A stretch of 64,000 nucleotides of DNA from Goodfellowiella coeruleoviolacea (GTDB lineage: Bacteria; Actinomycetota; Actinomycetes; Mycobacteriales; Pseudonocardiaceae), in assembly GCF_024171785.1 (NCBI RefSeq), contig NZ_JAMTCK010000011.1, positions 247,653 through 311,652 on the forward strand, read 5' to 3'. Under the pieces are notes generated by a model, which was not told the origin of the DNA, made no database searches, and worked only from the letters and a program-made list of their open reading frames with translations. Each line of letters starts with the position of its first letter. Position 1 is the first letter of the stretch. Positions 24,247 through 32,979 of the stretch are shown one piece after another. The position numbers were made by a program, and so were the translations under genes.

Positions 24247-25116
24247 GTGATCGACCGGCCCGGACTCGCCGACTTCCTGCGTCGGCGGCGCGAGAAGCTC
24301 TCGCCGTCGGAGGTTGGCCTGCCGGAAACGTCGCGTCGCCGGACACCCGGCCTGCGGCGCGAGGAGGTCGCCGTGCTGGCGGGCATATCGAGCGACTTCT
24401 ACGCGCGACTGGAGCAGGCTCGCGGTTCCGACCCGTCGGAGTCGGTCGTGACCGCCCTCGCTCGCGCGCTGCGGTGCACCCCCGACGAGAAGGACCACCT
24501 GTTCCGCCTCGCCGGCGTGCCCGTCGCGCCGCGCCAGATCGGTCACCGTGTCGACCCGGGATTGCTCCAACTCGCCGCACACCTCGATGGCCTGCCGACA
24601 TGCATCCACAACGACCTGGGAGACGTGCTCTACACCAACGCGCTCGACGACGCCCTAGCCTGCCGTGACGGGCTTCGCTCCGACCGCGACAGCAATGTCT
24701 ATCGGAGCTGGTTCACCCGCCAGGACTCGCGTGATCTCGCTCCGGAAGCAGACCGGGCCCGCCTGTCGGCGGCGCACGTCAGCGACCTTCGCGCCACGTA
24801 CTCCCGCCGCGGCGCGGACCACCAGATCGCCAAGCTGGTAGCTGATCTCGCCGCCCACAGTGCGGAGTTCCGGACGCTGTGGGACCGGCACGACGTCGCC
24901 GTCCGACATTCCGATCTGAAGGACGTCCAGCACCCCGCGGTCGGGCTGATCCAACTGCGTTGCCGGTTGCTCGTGACACCTGAGACCGGTATCCGGATGC
25001 GGATCCTCCTGCCGCTGCAGGGCACCGACGCCGCCGAAAAGCTTGAACTGCTGCGCGTGATTGGCACCCAGCAGTTCGTCCACGCATGGCTTGCACCGCC
25101 GGTGAGTTCACCGTAG
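24247..25116 (+). CDS. MmyB-like XRE-family transcriptional regulator
   Basis: A 289-aa protein. The N-terminal XRE helix-turn-helix (residues ~5-75) has the signature RRRTPGLRREEVAVLAGISSDFYARLEQ, given here only as the span's landmarks TPGLRREEVA and YARLEQ. It is followed by the MmyB-type C-terminal ligand-binding domain (~95-285), recognised by the NDLGDVLYTN strand and the DVAVRHSDLK/HPAVG motif. The start is GTG at 24247; the open frame extends further upstream but would cross the operator region. Family members usually sit beside a dehydrogenase or hydrolase gene that they control, which fits the divergent hydrolase. Confidence 0.85.
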   Translation: MIDRPGLADFLRRRREKLSPSEVGLPETSRRRTPGLRREEVAVLAGISSDFYARLEQARGSDPSESVVTALARALRCTPDEKDHLFRLAGVPVAPRQIGHRVDPGLLQLAAHLDGLPTCIHNDLGDVLYTNALDDALACRDGLRSDRDSNVYRSWFTRQDSRDLAPEADRARLSAAHVSDLRATYSRRGADHQIAKLVADLAAHSAEFRTLWDRHDVAVRHSDLKDVQHPAVGLIQLRCRLLVTPETGIRMRILLPLQGTDAAEKLELLRVIGTQQFVHAWLAPPVSSP

Positions 25117-25259
25117 GTCGGGAGTGGCTGGGATCACCCTGATCCGCTCCCCTGCGAACGTCCGCTGCTGCCGCGACAGCGCATTCTCCCGCGCCTCGCC
25201 GGCCCCTCGTCGACCTCGGCACATGCGGTAGTTCAGCGAAGCCCGCATCCGGCGCCGCC

Positions 25260-25410
25260 ATGCCGCGCGTGGACCCCCGGCAGCGGGTTCGGCTGCTGGA
25301 CATCACCCGCGATGTCACCGACCGGATCGCCGAAGCCCGCGCCAGCGGATGGCGCGGCGAGGTCCAGGGACTCCAGGTCAACCTGGAGGCGGCGCGCCAG
25401 GCAAGGGAGG
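25260..25410 (+). pseudogene. Remnant of an integrase C-terminus
   Basis: The segment PRVDPRQRVRLLDITRDV and the following RIAEARASGW / EVQGLQVNLEAARQ resemble the C-terminal helical region of actinobacterial site-specific integrases (commonly RVDPAQRPRL, RIAEA, GWLGEVEGL). After about 50 residues the similarity stops, and nothing like a catalytic domain is present upstream. It lies in a 566-bp gap (25117-25682) that otherwise holds no recognisable gene. The family assignment is from memory. Confidence 0.4.
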
Positions 25411-25682
25411 CTCTCGCAGTACCTGCACCGCCAGGATCTCCCAGCCGTCCAGGACGCCTGCCAACCTGGTTGCGGTGGCGTCCAGTCACCCCCAGGAGAA
25501 GTAACGGATCCACGGCAGGCGCGCACGGCGGCACCCGAGAATCCGTCCTGGGAGCCCTGAACGACAGCGCCGACAACACTTCATGGACACGCGCGGCGGC
25601 TCTACCCCCATCAGTTTGTTTCAGCCGCACCGGAGGCGCGCCGTGTCAACACCTGCTTCCGCGACAGAACGGACGAAGACCA

Positions 25683-26486
25683 GTGGCGGACAACCAGTTC
25701 ACCACCCACGCAGACCTTTTCGACCTGAGTGGGAAGTACGCACTCGTCACCGGCGGCACCAGGGGCATCGGGATGATGATCGCGCGCGGCCTTCTGCAGG
25801 CGGGCGCCCACGTCATTGTCAGCTCACGCACGGCAGACGCGTGCGCGGAAGCACAGCGTCTACTGTCCGAATTCGGCGACGTTCAAGCAATCCCCGCCGA
25901 CCTGTCCAGGTACGACGAGTGTCAGCGCCTCGCTGATCTGGTCACGGCCGACTCGGAACGACTGGACATCCTCGTCAACAACGCGGGAGCGATGTGGCGC
26001 GAGCCGCTGGAGACGTTCCCGGCCGAGGCCTGGGACGCAGTGATCGACCTCAACCTCAAGTCGCCGTTCTGGCTGGTGCAGGCGCTGCTGCCGGCACTGC
26101 GCAGGGCGGGCACCGCCGATGATCCCGCGCGGATCATCAACATCGGCAGTATCGCCGCCATCCACGTCGCCGAGGCGCCCAACTACTCGTACGCCAGCAG
26201 CAAAGCGGCACTCCACCAACTCACCAGGGTGCTCGCCAGGGAACTGGGCCCCCAGCACGTCACGGTGAACGCGGTAGCCCCAGGAGTGTTCCCGTCGCAG
26301 ATGATGGCGGCCACGATCGATGCCGTCGGCGACACGATCGCGGCGAAGGCCCCGCTGCGCCGGCTCGGCCGCGACGACGACATGGCAGGTGTCGCCGTGT
26401 TCCTCGCCAGCCGGGCCGGGGCTTACCTGACGGGCACCATCATCCCGGTCGACGGCGGCACCGCCACGACCGCATCGGGTACCTAG
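25683..26486 (+). CDS. Short-chain dehydrogenase/reductase (FabG-like)
   Basis: A 267-aa classical SDR. The cofactor loop is TGGTRGIG (~residues 22-29), NNAG is present, the catalytic Ser is in INIGSIAA, the YxxxK is in YSYASSK, and the C-terminus has the usual LTGTIIPVDGG. It would oxidise or reduce a carbonyl/alcohol with NAD(P)(H). The substrate is unknown. The frame is open well upstream, but that part covers the integrase remnant and is not SDR-like, so GTG at 25683 (VADNQFTTHADLF) is chosen. It is followed by a second MmyB-type regulator, a common pairing. Confidence 0.85.
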   Translation: MADNQFTTHADLFDLSGKYALVTGGTRGIGMMIARGLLQAGAHVIVSSRTADACAEAQRLLSEFGDVQAIPADLSRYDECQRLADLVTADSERLDILVNNAGAMWREPLETFPAEAWDAVIDLNLKSPFWLVQALLPALRRAGTADDPARIINIGSIAAIHVAEAPNYSYASSKAALHQLTRVLARELGPQHVTVNAVAPGVFPSQMMAATIDAVGDTIAAKAPLRRLGRDDDMAGVAVFLASRAGAYLTGTIIPVDGGTATTASGT

Positions 26487-26555
26487 GCGTCGGCGCGAGG
26501 CTTTGCCGGCGGCCGACGGGCCCTCGTGAATACCGCCGAGTCGGGTCCTGACGGG

Positions 26556-26570
26556 GGTACCAGCAGTACC
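26556..26570. promoter_or_regulatory. Inverted repeat upstream of the second XRE regulator
   Basis: GGTAC-CAGCA-GTACC lies about 35 bp upstream of the GTG start of the regulator gene, a plausible autoregulatory operator. It differs from the GTCCTGG sites of the neighbouring MmyB-type regulator, so the two regulators probably have different targets. Confidence 0.4.
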
Positions 26571-26605
26571 TCCCTTCGCCTGCGGACAGGGCCTACCGTG
26601 ACGGG

Positions 26606-27496
26606 GTGGCCACGATCGATCTGCGCACCGAGATCAAGGAGTTCCTGAGTTCGCGTCGCGCGCGGATCACGCCCGAGCAGGCCGGACTGCCCGGCTACGG
26701 CGGCAACCGCCGGGTCAACGGTCTGCGTCGCGAAGAGGCAGCTCTGCTAGCAGGGGTATCGGTCGACTACTACGTGCGGATGGAGCGCGGCAGCCTCGCC
26801 GGTGCCTCCGACGGGGTGCTCGACGCGTTGGCCTCTGCCTTGCAACTTGACGAGGCCGAGCGCGATCACCTGTTCCACCTTGCGCGGCAGTCCAGGGCGC
26901 CCGGCGGTCCACGCCGCCGGCGCCCCGCCGTGACGGTGCGTCCGGCGCTTCAGCAGGTGCTCGACGCCATCACCGATGCGCCGGCGTGGATCTGCAACGG
27001 CCGTTACGACGTGCTGGCCATGAACCAACTTGCCCGCGCGCTGTATTCACCGGTGCTGGCCGACACGCGACGGCCGGCGAACACCGCGCGGTTCGTGTAC
27101 CTAGATCCCGAGGCGGCAGAAGCGTTCTTCGTCGACTATGACCGAATCGTCTGCGATGTGGCCGCGAAGCTACGCATGGAAGCCGGCCGCAATCCGCACG
27201 ACGAGAAGCTGATCGCCCTGGTCGGTGAGTTGTCAACGCGCAGTGAACTGTTTCGCCAGCGGTGGGCGTCGCAGGACGTTCGGCTCCACCGGTCCGGACG
27301 CAAGCGTGTGCACCACCCGGTAGTGGGCCAGCTCGACCTGGACGTCGAGTCGATGGAGCTGCCTGCCGACCCCGGCCTGCTCCTGACCGTCTACACCGCG
27401 CCCGCTGGCACGGCGACCGCGGACGGTCTGGCCCTGTTGGCGTCGTGGGCGGCTAGCCAGGAGAAGCCAGCGACCGAGATTCAAGCACTCAGCTGA
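26606..27496 (+). CDS. MmyB-like XRE-family transcriptional regulator
   Basis: A 296-aa protein with an N-terminal XRE helix-turn-helix (residues ~7-82; landmarks NGLRREEAALLAG and YYVRMERG) and an MmyB-type sensor domain (~105-290; landmarks AWICNGRYDVLAMN and HRSGRKRVHHPVVG). The GTG start at 26606 follows a 119-bp gap after the SDR gene that contains an inverted repeat. It is a likely local regulator of the upstream SDR gene or of itself. It shares its domain layout, but few exact stretches, with the other MmyB-type gene 2.4 kb away, so this is not a recent duplication. Confidence 0.87.
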   Translation: MATIDLRTEIKEFLSSRRARITPEQAGLPGYGGNRRVNGLRREEAALLAGVSVDYYVRMERGSLAGASDGVLDALASALQLDEAERDHLFHLARQSRAPGGPRRRRPAVTVRPALQQVLDAITDAPAWICNGRYDVLAMNQLARALYSPVLADTRRPANTARFVYLDPEAAEAFFVDYDRIVCDVAAKLRMEAGRNPHDEKLIALVGELSTRSELFRQRWASQDVRLHRSGRKRVHHPVVGQLDLDVESMELPADPGLLLTVYTAPAGTATADGLALLASWAASQEKPATEIQALS

Positions 27497-27662
27497 TGTT
27501 CCAACCCGTTCAGTCCGTCCGAGTCAGCGCTGAACGACCGGCGAGAGCGTCGGGCCCGCGTTGGGAAGGCCTTTCGCGTGATCGTGAGTTGGTCTGGGCA
27601 CCCGCGGTTGGGGCGCAGGCAAACCCAACTCCCGGCATTCCGGTCCGGTGCCCGCGCCGCAT

Positions 27663-27773
27663 GAGCGCGAACCCGAGCCGGGTCGGCCCGGACTTGGTAC
27701 CCACCAGCTGCCAGTCACCCTCGACCAGCGTCCACGAGGTGATCGGGTCATCTCCGGTCCAGTCCTGCCGCAC
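27663..27773 (-). pseudogene. N-terminal scrap of a Tn3-family transposase
   Basis: About 37 codons (landmarks PITSWTLVEGDWQLVGTKSG and TRLGFALM) match the start of Tn3-family transposases with a DUF4158 domain, where WTL..(D/E)W.LV.NKSGATRLGFAL is characteristic. The similarity ends abruptly after LGFALM, where the family continues LKFFE. The other ~950 residues are absent, and no terminal inverted repeats were found by eye. It is evidence of past transposition at this site. Confidence 0.5.
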
Positions 27774-27775
27774 GC

Positions 27776-27829
27776 CGCGCGTTCGTCACCGGCACCGAGA
27801 TCCGCATCGACGGTGGCACCCATCGGTGA
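27776..27829 (+). pseudogene. C-terminal tail of a lost short-chain dehydrogenase gene
   Basis: The last 17 codons before a TGA read RAFVTGTEIRIDGGTHR, the characteristic C-terminus of SDR enzymes (FVTGTEIRVDGG). Nothing SDR-like lies upstream in this frame; the fragment abuts the Tn3 transposase scrap. This looks like a gene truncated by an insertion or deletion. Confidence 0.5.
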
Positions 27830-27885
27830 TCGACCCTGTCCCGCGCCCGCCGGCTAGGCTGGTCGGGCGTGGGGAGGAGGACGGG

Positions 27886-28851
27886 GTGGGTGAGACGTCG
27901 GACCGAATCGTGCCGATCGATGTCGGCGAGGTCCGGTTGGAGTCGGCGACGCTGGATCTGGTCAACCTGATCGCCTTCGCCGCGCACGGCCGCGCCTTCG
28001 CCCGCCGTTTCCGCGACGCCACCGGCGTGGACCTGCCCGCCGCCGAGCTGCGCACCCTGCTGGTCCTGGCGCAGGGGGACGCGCGCAGTGGCGGTGACCT
28101 GGCGGCGGCGCTGGCGATCGACCTGGGGCAGGCCAGCAGGCAGGTGTCGGCGCTGGAGCGGGCGGGGTTGGTCGGGCGCTCCGCCGACCCGGCCGACCGC
28201 CGGCGCAGCCTGGTGGCGTTGTCCGAGCGCGGCGCGGAGGTGGACCGGCGGTGGCGGGCGGCGTGGTTGCGGGACTACCTGCGCCCGGTGGCGCGGTGGC
28301 CGGAAGCCGACGTCGCGGACCTGACCCGGTGGCTGCGGCTGGTGGACGCGGCGTTGCGCCGGGGGTTGGGGGCGGGCGCACCGGGTGGCCGGCGGGCCGC
28401 CGGGGTGGATGCCGAGCCGCCGCACCTGCGCTCCTACGCCGAGGTCGTCGTGGGCTTGGTGGAGCTGGTGGGCACCTCCCACGGGTTCGACGATCTGCTG
28501 CGGGAACTGCGGGCGCCGATCCGGCAGTCCGCCTACTTCGCATTGCGCCTGATCGACGCCCACGGCCCGCTGCCCATCACCGAGGTGGGGCAGCGGGCCG
28601 GGGTGGACCAGTCGCAGGCCAGCAAGCAGGTGCGCGTGCTGGAGGAGCACGAGCTGGTGGAGCGCGCCACGGACGGTTTCGACCGGCGCAGCACGCTGGT
28701 CAGGGCGTCACGGCGCGGCCGGACCCTGGTGCGACGGGTCCGCGACTTCCAACTGGCCGGACTGCGCGACCTGCTGAGCGGCGCTCCCCACGGCGACCGG
28801 GACCGATGGGCGGAGCTGGTCGCCGACCTGGTGGCCGAGCTGAGCCGGTGA
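27886..28851 (+). CDS. Tandem-domain MarR-family regulator (two fused MarR domains)
   Basis: A 321-aa protein, about twice the usual MarR size. The first winged-helix domain covers residues ~25-150 (landmarks AAALAIDLGQASRQVSALER and DPADRRRSLVALSERG); the second covers ~185-315 (VGQRAGVDQSQASKQVRVLE and DGFDRRSTLVRASRRG). Each has its own recognition helix and beta wing, so one chain could act as a pseudo-dimer. The GTG start at 27886 follows GGGGAGGAGG. The next gene, a convergent MMPL exporter, overlaps its 3' end by 144 bp. MarR proteins often control exporters, which makes the MMPL gene a candidate target, although no shared promoter lies between them. Confidence 0.8.
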   Translation: MGETSDRIVPIDVGEVRLESATLDLVNLIAFAAHGRAFARRFRDATGVDLPAAELRTLLVLAQGDARSGGDLAAALAIDLGQASRQVSALERAGLVGRSADPADRRRSLVALSERGAEVDRRWRAAWLRDYLRPVARWPEADVADLTRWLRLVDAALRRGLGAGAPGGRRAAGVDAEPPHLRSYAEVVVGLVELVGTSHGFDDLLRELRAPIRQSAYFALRLIDAHGPLPITEVGQRAGVDQSQASKQVRVLEEHELVERATDGFDRRSTLVRASRRGRTLVRRVRDFQLAGLRDLLSGAPHGDRDRWAELVADLVAELSR

Positions 28852-30995
28852 CGACTCGTCCAGTGCCCGCCCTTCGGCGTCGAGGTGCGGCAGGAGACGG
28901 TCCAGCCACTGGGGCAGCCACCACGCGCCGCGGCCGAGCAGGGTCAGCAGCGCGGGCACGACGATCATGCGCACGACGAACGCGTCGGCGACGACGCCGG
29001 CGGTCAGCGCCAGGCCGATGGAGCCGATCAGCGACGACGGGCTGAGCGCGAACCCGGCGAACACCGCGGTCATGATGGTCGCGGCGGACACGACCACCAC
29101 GGCGGTGCGCCCGAAGCCGTCCAGCACGGCCTCGACCGGGTCCAGACCGCGCACGTGCGCCTCGTGCATGCGCGAGACCAGGAACACCTGGTAGTCCATG
29201 GCCAGGCCGAACAGGATGCCGACGATGAGCACGGGCAGCAGGCTCAACATCGGGTTGCCCTGCGGGGCGGAGAAGACCGGGTCGAGCCAGCCCCACTGGA
29301 ACACCGCGACGGTGACGCCCACGCCCGCGCCGAGCGAGAGCAGGAAGCCGACCGTGGCGATCAGCGGCACGAGCAGGGAGCGGAAGACGATGATCAGCAG
29401 CAGCAGGGACAGGCCGACGATGACGATCAGGTAGGTGATCAGGGCGGTGGACAGCCGTTCGTCGGTGTCGATGCCGATCGCGGTCTGGCCGGTGACCAGC
29501 AGGTTCACCCCGGGCACGGCGTCGGCGCGGTCACGGATGTCGTGCACGAGCCGCTCGGTGCGCTCGTCGACCGGGCCGGTGGTGGGCACGACCTGGAGCA
29601 GCGCTGTGTCGCCGGTGGCGTTGACGCCGGCGGGGACGACGGAGGCGACCCTGCCGAGGGTGGCGAGTCCGGAGGTCACCTCGTCCAGGCGGGCCTGCAC
29701 GCCGTCGCCTTGCGCGAGCACGATCAGCGGTCCTTGATAGCCGGCGCCGAACGCGTCGGCGATCTGGTCGTAGGCGGCGCGCTGGGTGCTGTCGGGGTCC
29801 TCGCCTCCGGGGGTGGTCAGCGAGGTGGTCAGCGAGAGCACCGGTACGGCCAGCATGAGCAGGCCCGCCACGGCGCCCACGAGCACCGTGACCGGCCGGC
29901 GGACGACCAGCTTGATCCAGCGGTCCAGGAAACCGATCCGATCGGCGCGGACCGGCGTGCCACCGCCGTGCTCACGACGTGGCAGGGCGTTGCGTCCCAT
30001 CAGCTTGAGCGCGGCGGGCAGCAGCGTGAGCGACATCAGCACGGCGACCGCTACCCCGACCGCGGCGGCCACGCCCATCTCGGTGATGAAGCCGATGCCG
30101 ACCACTGCCAGCCCGGCCAGGGCGATGATCACCGTGCCGCCGGCGAACACGACCGCGGATCCGGCGGTGCCGGTGGCACGTCCGATCGCGTCCGCCACCG
30201 AGCGCCCCTCGCGCAGCTCGGCCCGGAAGCGGGCCAGGACGAACAGGCAGTAGTCGATGCCCACGGCCAAGCCGAGCATCACCGCCAGGGTCGGGGTCAT
30301 GCTGCCGATGGGCGAGAAGGCGGAGAACGCCAACACGCCGAGCGCGCCCACCGCGACGCCGACCAGGGCACCCAGCATGTTGGCCCCGGCGGCGGCCAGT
30401 GAGCCGTAAGTCAGCAGCAGCACGGCGAAGGCCAGTACCGCGCCGACGATCTCGGTGGGCCCGAACACCTCGGCACGGGGTCGCTGAGCGAGCCGCCCAC
30501 CTCCGCGCCCAGGCCGCGGTCGCGTGCCTGCTCGGCCAGTGCGGTCACGGCGTCGTGCACCGCGTCGCGGTTGTCCTCGGTGACCTCGCGCAGCGACAGG
30601 GTGGCGATCGCGGTGGTGCCGTCCGGGGAAATCGTCGGGCGGGTCGGGTCGAACGGGTCGGAGACCGCGGCGACGTGCCCGGTGGTCGCGGCGCGGGCGA
30701 GGACGTCGGCGACGACGGTCCGCTGCGCCTCGCCCAGGGGTGTGCCGTCCTCGGTGAACAGCACCAGTTGCAGGGTGCCGGTTCCCTTCTCCGGCGGCGG
30801 GGACGGGAATTCGCGCTCGACGACCTCCAGTGCGGTGCTCGACTCGGTGTCGTCGATCTCGAACCCGCCGTCGGTGAAGCGCATGCCGCCGATCGCGGCG
30901 GCGGCCAGGCCCGCGGCGAGCAGCAGCCACGCGGTGATGACGAGCAGGGGGCGGCGGGCGCTGCCCACGCCCAGCCGGTAGAGCAGTCGTGCCAT
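28708..30995 (-). pseudogene. MMPL/RND-type membrane exporter, frameshifted
   Basis: The ATG at 30995, after AGGAGAGA, opens a typical MMPL protein: a first membrane helix (VITAWLLLAAGLAAAAIGG), a periplasmic loop, then in another frame the rest of both repeats. The frame breaks near 30471-30476: the expected DPVP-EVFGPTEIVG reads DPVPR in the first frame and continues as AEVFGPTE in the next, as if one G were missing. After the break are about 11 helices with the MMPL landmarks (GIDYCLFVLARFR, FGLAMDYQVFLVSRMHE). Such proteins export lipids or drugs using proton motive force. The tail after LDAEGRALDE (about 45-50 residues) is not typical of the family and is read antisense to the MarR gene. 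The frameshift could be a real mutation or a sequencing error in a GC-rich run. Confidence 0.75.
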
Positions 30996-31171
30996 GCGGT
31001 GATCTCTCCTGCGGTGTCCCGGTGAGGGGCGCGGCGCGGTGCGCGACCGCCGACCGTCCTCACCGGACACCAGCCTTCCGCCGATGTGCCGCGGCGTCGT
31101 CGTCCGTGCACGGCATCCCGGCTGCGGCGCTCGCGGTAGGCCCGCGGCGCGTACTGCACCCGCGGTACGTC

Positions 31172-31843
31172 TCAGCGAGCGTCGAGCAGTCCCGAGGAGT
31201 GCACGGTGACGACCAGGGCGGCCCGGTCCCGCACGCCGAGCTTGGTCATGGCGCGGTTGACGTGGGTCTTGGCCGTGAGCGGCGAGATGACCAGGCGGGC
31301 GGCGATCTGGTCGTTGCTCAGGCCACGTGCCACGAGCAGTACCACCTCGCGTTCGCGGTCGGTCAGCGGGTCCAGCGACGATCGCGGTGGCGGCGGGGGC
31401 GCGACCGCGCGGGTGGCGTGGGCGGCCAGGGCGGTCATGGCGCGCGCGGACAGCAGCGTCTCGCCGCGCGCGACCACGCGCACGGCGTCGATCAGCGCTT
31501 CGGGGGGCGAGTCCTTGCCGAGGTAGCCGCGCGCCCCGGCGGCGACGGCGGACAGCACGTGCTCGTCGGTCTCGAAGGTGGTCAGCACCAGCACGGCGAC
31601 ACCGCGCGACGCACCGGGGTCGGCGGTCAACCTGCGGGTGGCCTCCACCCCGTCCACGCGCGGCATGCGCAGGTCCATGAGGACCACGTCGACCCCGCCC
31701 TCGCGGACCCGCCGCACCGCGCCGTCACCGTCACCGGCTTCGCCGACGACGGTGATGCCGGGCTCGGACTCCAGCACGCCGCGCAGGCCGGCCCGGATGA
31801 GGGCCTGGTCGTCCACCACGAGCACCCGCACGTCGCCGATCAC
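31172..31843 (-). CDS. NarL/LuxR-type two-component response regulator
   Basis: A 223-aa protein. The receiver domain (~1-120) has the phosphoacceptor Asp in VVLMDLRMPRVDG and the Lys in LGKDSPPEAL. A proline-rich linker (APPPPPR) is followed by the LuxR helix-turn-helix (~155-218; landmarks LTDREREVVLLVARGLSNDQ and TAKTHVNRAMTKLGV). The GTG start at 31843 overlaps the kinase stop (GTGA), which fixes the start and indicates translational coupling. The partner kinase is the gene immediately upstream. Confidence 0.92.
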   Translation of the reverse strand: MIGDVRVLVVDDQALIRAGLRGVLESEPGITVVGEAGDGDGAVRRVREGGVDVVLMDLRMPRVDGVEATRRLTADPGASRGVAVLVLTTFETDEHVLSAVAAGARGYLGKDSPPEALIDAVRVVARGETLLSARAMTALAAHATRAVAPPPPPRSSLDPLTDREREVVLLVARGLSNDQIAARLVISPLTAKTHVNRAMTKLGVRDRAALVVTVHSSGLLDAR

Positions 31844-32979
31844 CGCACGTCCTCCCGGCCGGGGTGGAGGGGGCCGGGTTCGAGCGGCAGGGTCGCGCGG
31901 ACCCGGAACACCGCGCCGTCCCGCCCCGCCTCCAGGCACCCGCCGACGGCGTCCACGCGTTCCCGCATCCCCACCAGGCCGTGGCCGCCGGTCCGCGACG
32001 GCGCGGCGTCGGCCACCGGGTTGACGACCTCGACCACCACGGTGTCGGGTGCGCGGCGCACAGCCAGTTCGACGCGGCCGGTGCCGTGGCGGGTGGCGTT
32101 GGTCAGCGCCTCCTGCACCACGCGGTAGCCGGTCACCGACACCAGGTCGGGCACCTGCCCGCCGTCCAGCCGCGCGTCGACCTCGACGCCGCCCCGGCGG
32201 ACGGCGTCCACCAGGTCCCCGACCCGCTCCAGACCGGGGGCGGGGGTGTCGGCGTCCACGTCGTCGGCGCGCAGCAGGCGCAGGATGCCGGCCATCTCCC
32301 GCAGCACCGCGCGGGCCGCGCTCTCGGTCTCCACCAGCGCGTCCTCCGAGCGGGCGGGGTCGGTGCGCAGGGTGCGGCGGGCCAGTCCGGCGTGGACGGT
32401 GATGACCGCGACGTGATGCCCCACCACGTCGTGCAGCTCGCGGGCGATGCGCAGCCGCTCCTCCACGACGCGCCGCCGCGCCACCGCCTCCCGCATCTGC
32501 TCCGCCCGCCGCGCCCGGTCCTCCACGGCCAGCACGTAGTCGCGGCGCGAGCGCACGGCGTGGCCGACGCCCACCGCCCCCGTGGTCCAGGCGATCATCG
32601 CCGCCGCGTCGGCCTCCACCGCGACGCCGGCACCGTCGAGCAGCGGCGGGAGGCAGAACACCAGTGCGGTGACGACCGCCGCGACCGCCCATCCCCGCCG
32701 CCTGGCGGTCGACACCAGGTGCAGCAGGGCGAGCTGGCTCAACGCGCCCAGCGACACCCACGCCGGGTCGGCCTGACCGACCAGCACGACGCCGGCCGTC
32801 GTGGCCGCCCACGCCGTCGGCGGGTGCCGGTGCCGCAGCAGCACCGCGGCGCAGCTCGCGACGACGCAGGCGGCCGAGGACCACGGGCCGCCGGAGGCGG
32901 TGATCCGCACCAGGGCGAGCCCCGTGACCAGGACGGCGACCAGGGTGACCAGGGTGTCGACCCGACCGAAACGGCTCAC
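31840..32979 (-). CDS. Membrane sensor histidine kinase (NarL-type partner)
   Basis: A 379-aa protein. The N-terminal half has about five hydrophobic helices and short loops, so the signal is probably sensed in or at the membrane. A HisKA_3 dimerisation domain follows, with the phospho-His in RIARELHDVVGHHVAVI, then a HATPase domain with the N-box (YRVVQEALTNATRH) and G-box (GGHGLVGMRERV). The GTG start at 32979 overlaps the stop of the ferredoxin reductase gene (GTGA). The kinase and its regulator therefore sit at the end of the P450 redox operon and may sense a substrate or redox state linked to it; that link is inference from gene order. Confidence 0.9.
   Translation of the reverse strand: MSRFGRVDTLVTLVAVLVTGLALVRITASGGPWSSAACVVASCAAVLLRHRHPPTAWAATTAGVVLVGQADPAWVSLGALSQLALLHLVSTARRRGWAVAAVVTALVFCLPPLLDGAGVAVEADAAAMIAWTTGAVGVGHAVRSRRDYVLAVEDRARRAEQMREAVARRRVVEERLRIARELHDVVGHHVAVITVHAGLARRTLRTDPARSEDALVETESAARAVLREMAGILRLLRADDVDADTPAPGLERVGDLVDAVRRGGVEVDARLDGGQVPDLVSVTGYRVVQEALTNATRHGTGRVELAVRRAPDTVVVEVVNPVADAAPSRTGGHGLVGMRERVDAVGGCLEAGRDGAVFRVRATLPLEPGPLHPGREDVR

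Noticed and set aside
28885..30402. 505-aa plus-strand frame over the MMPL gene
   Set aside because: It is the antisense shadow of a recognisable membrane protein and is H/D/Q/G-rich with no domain.
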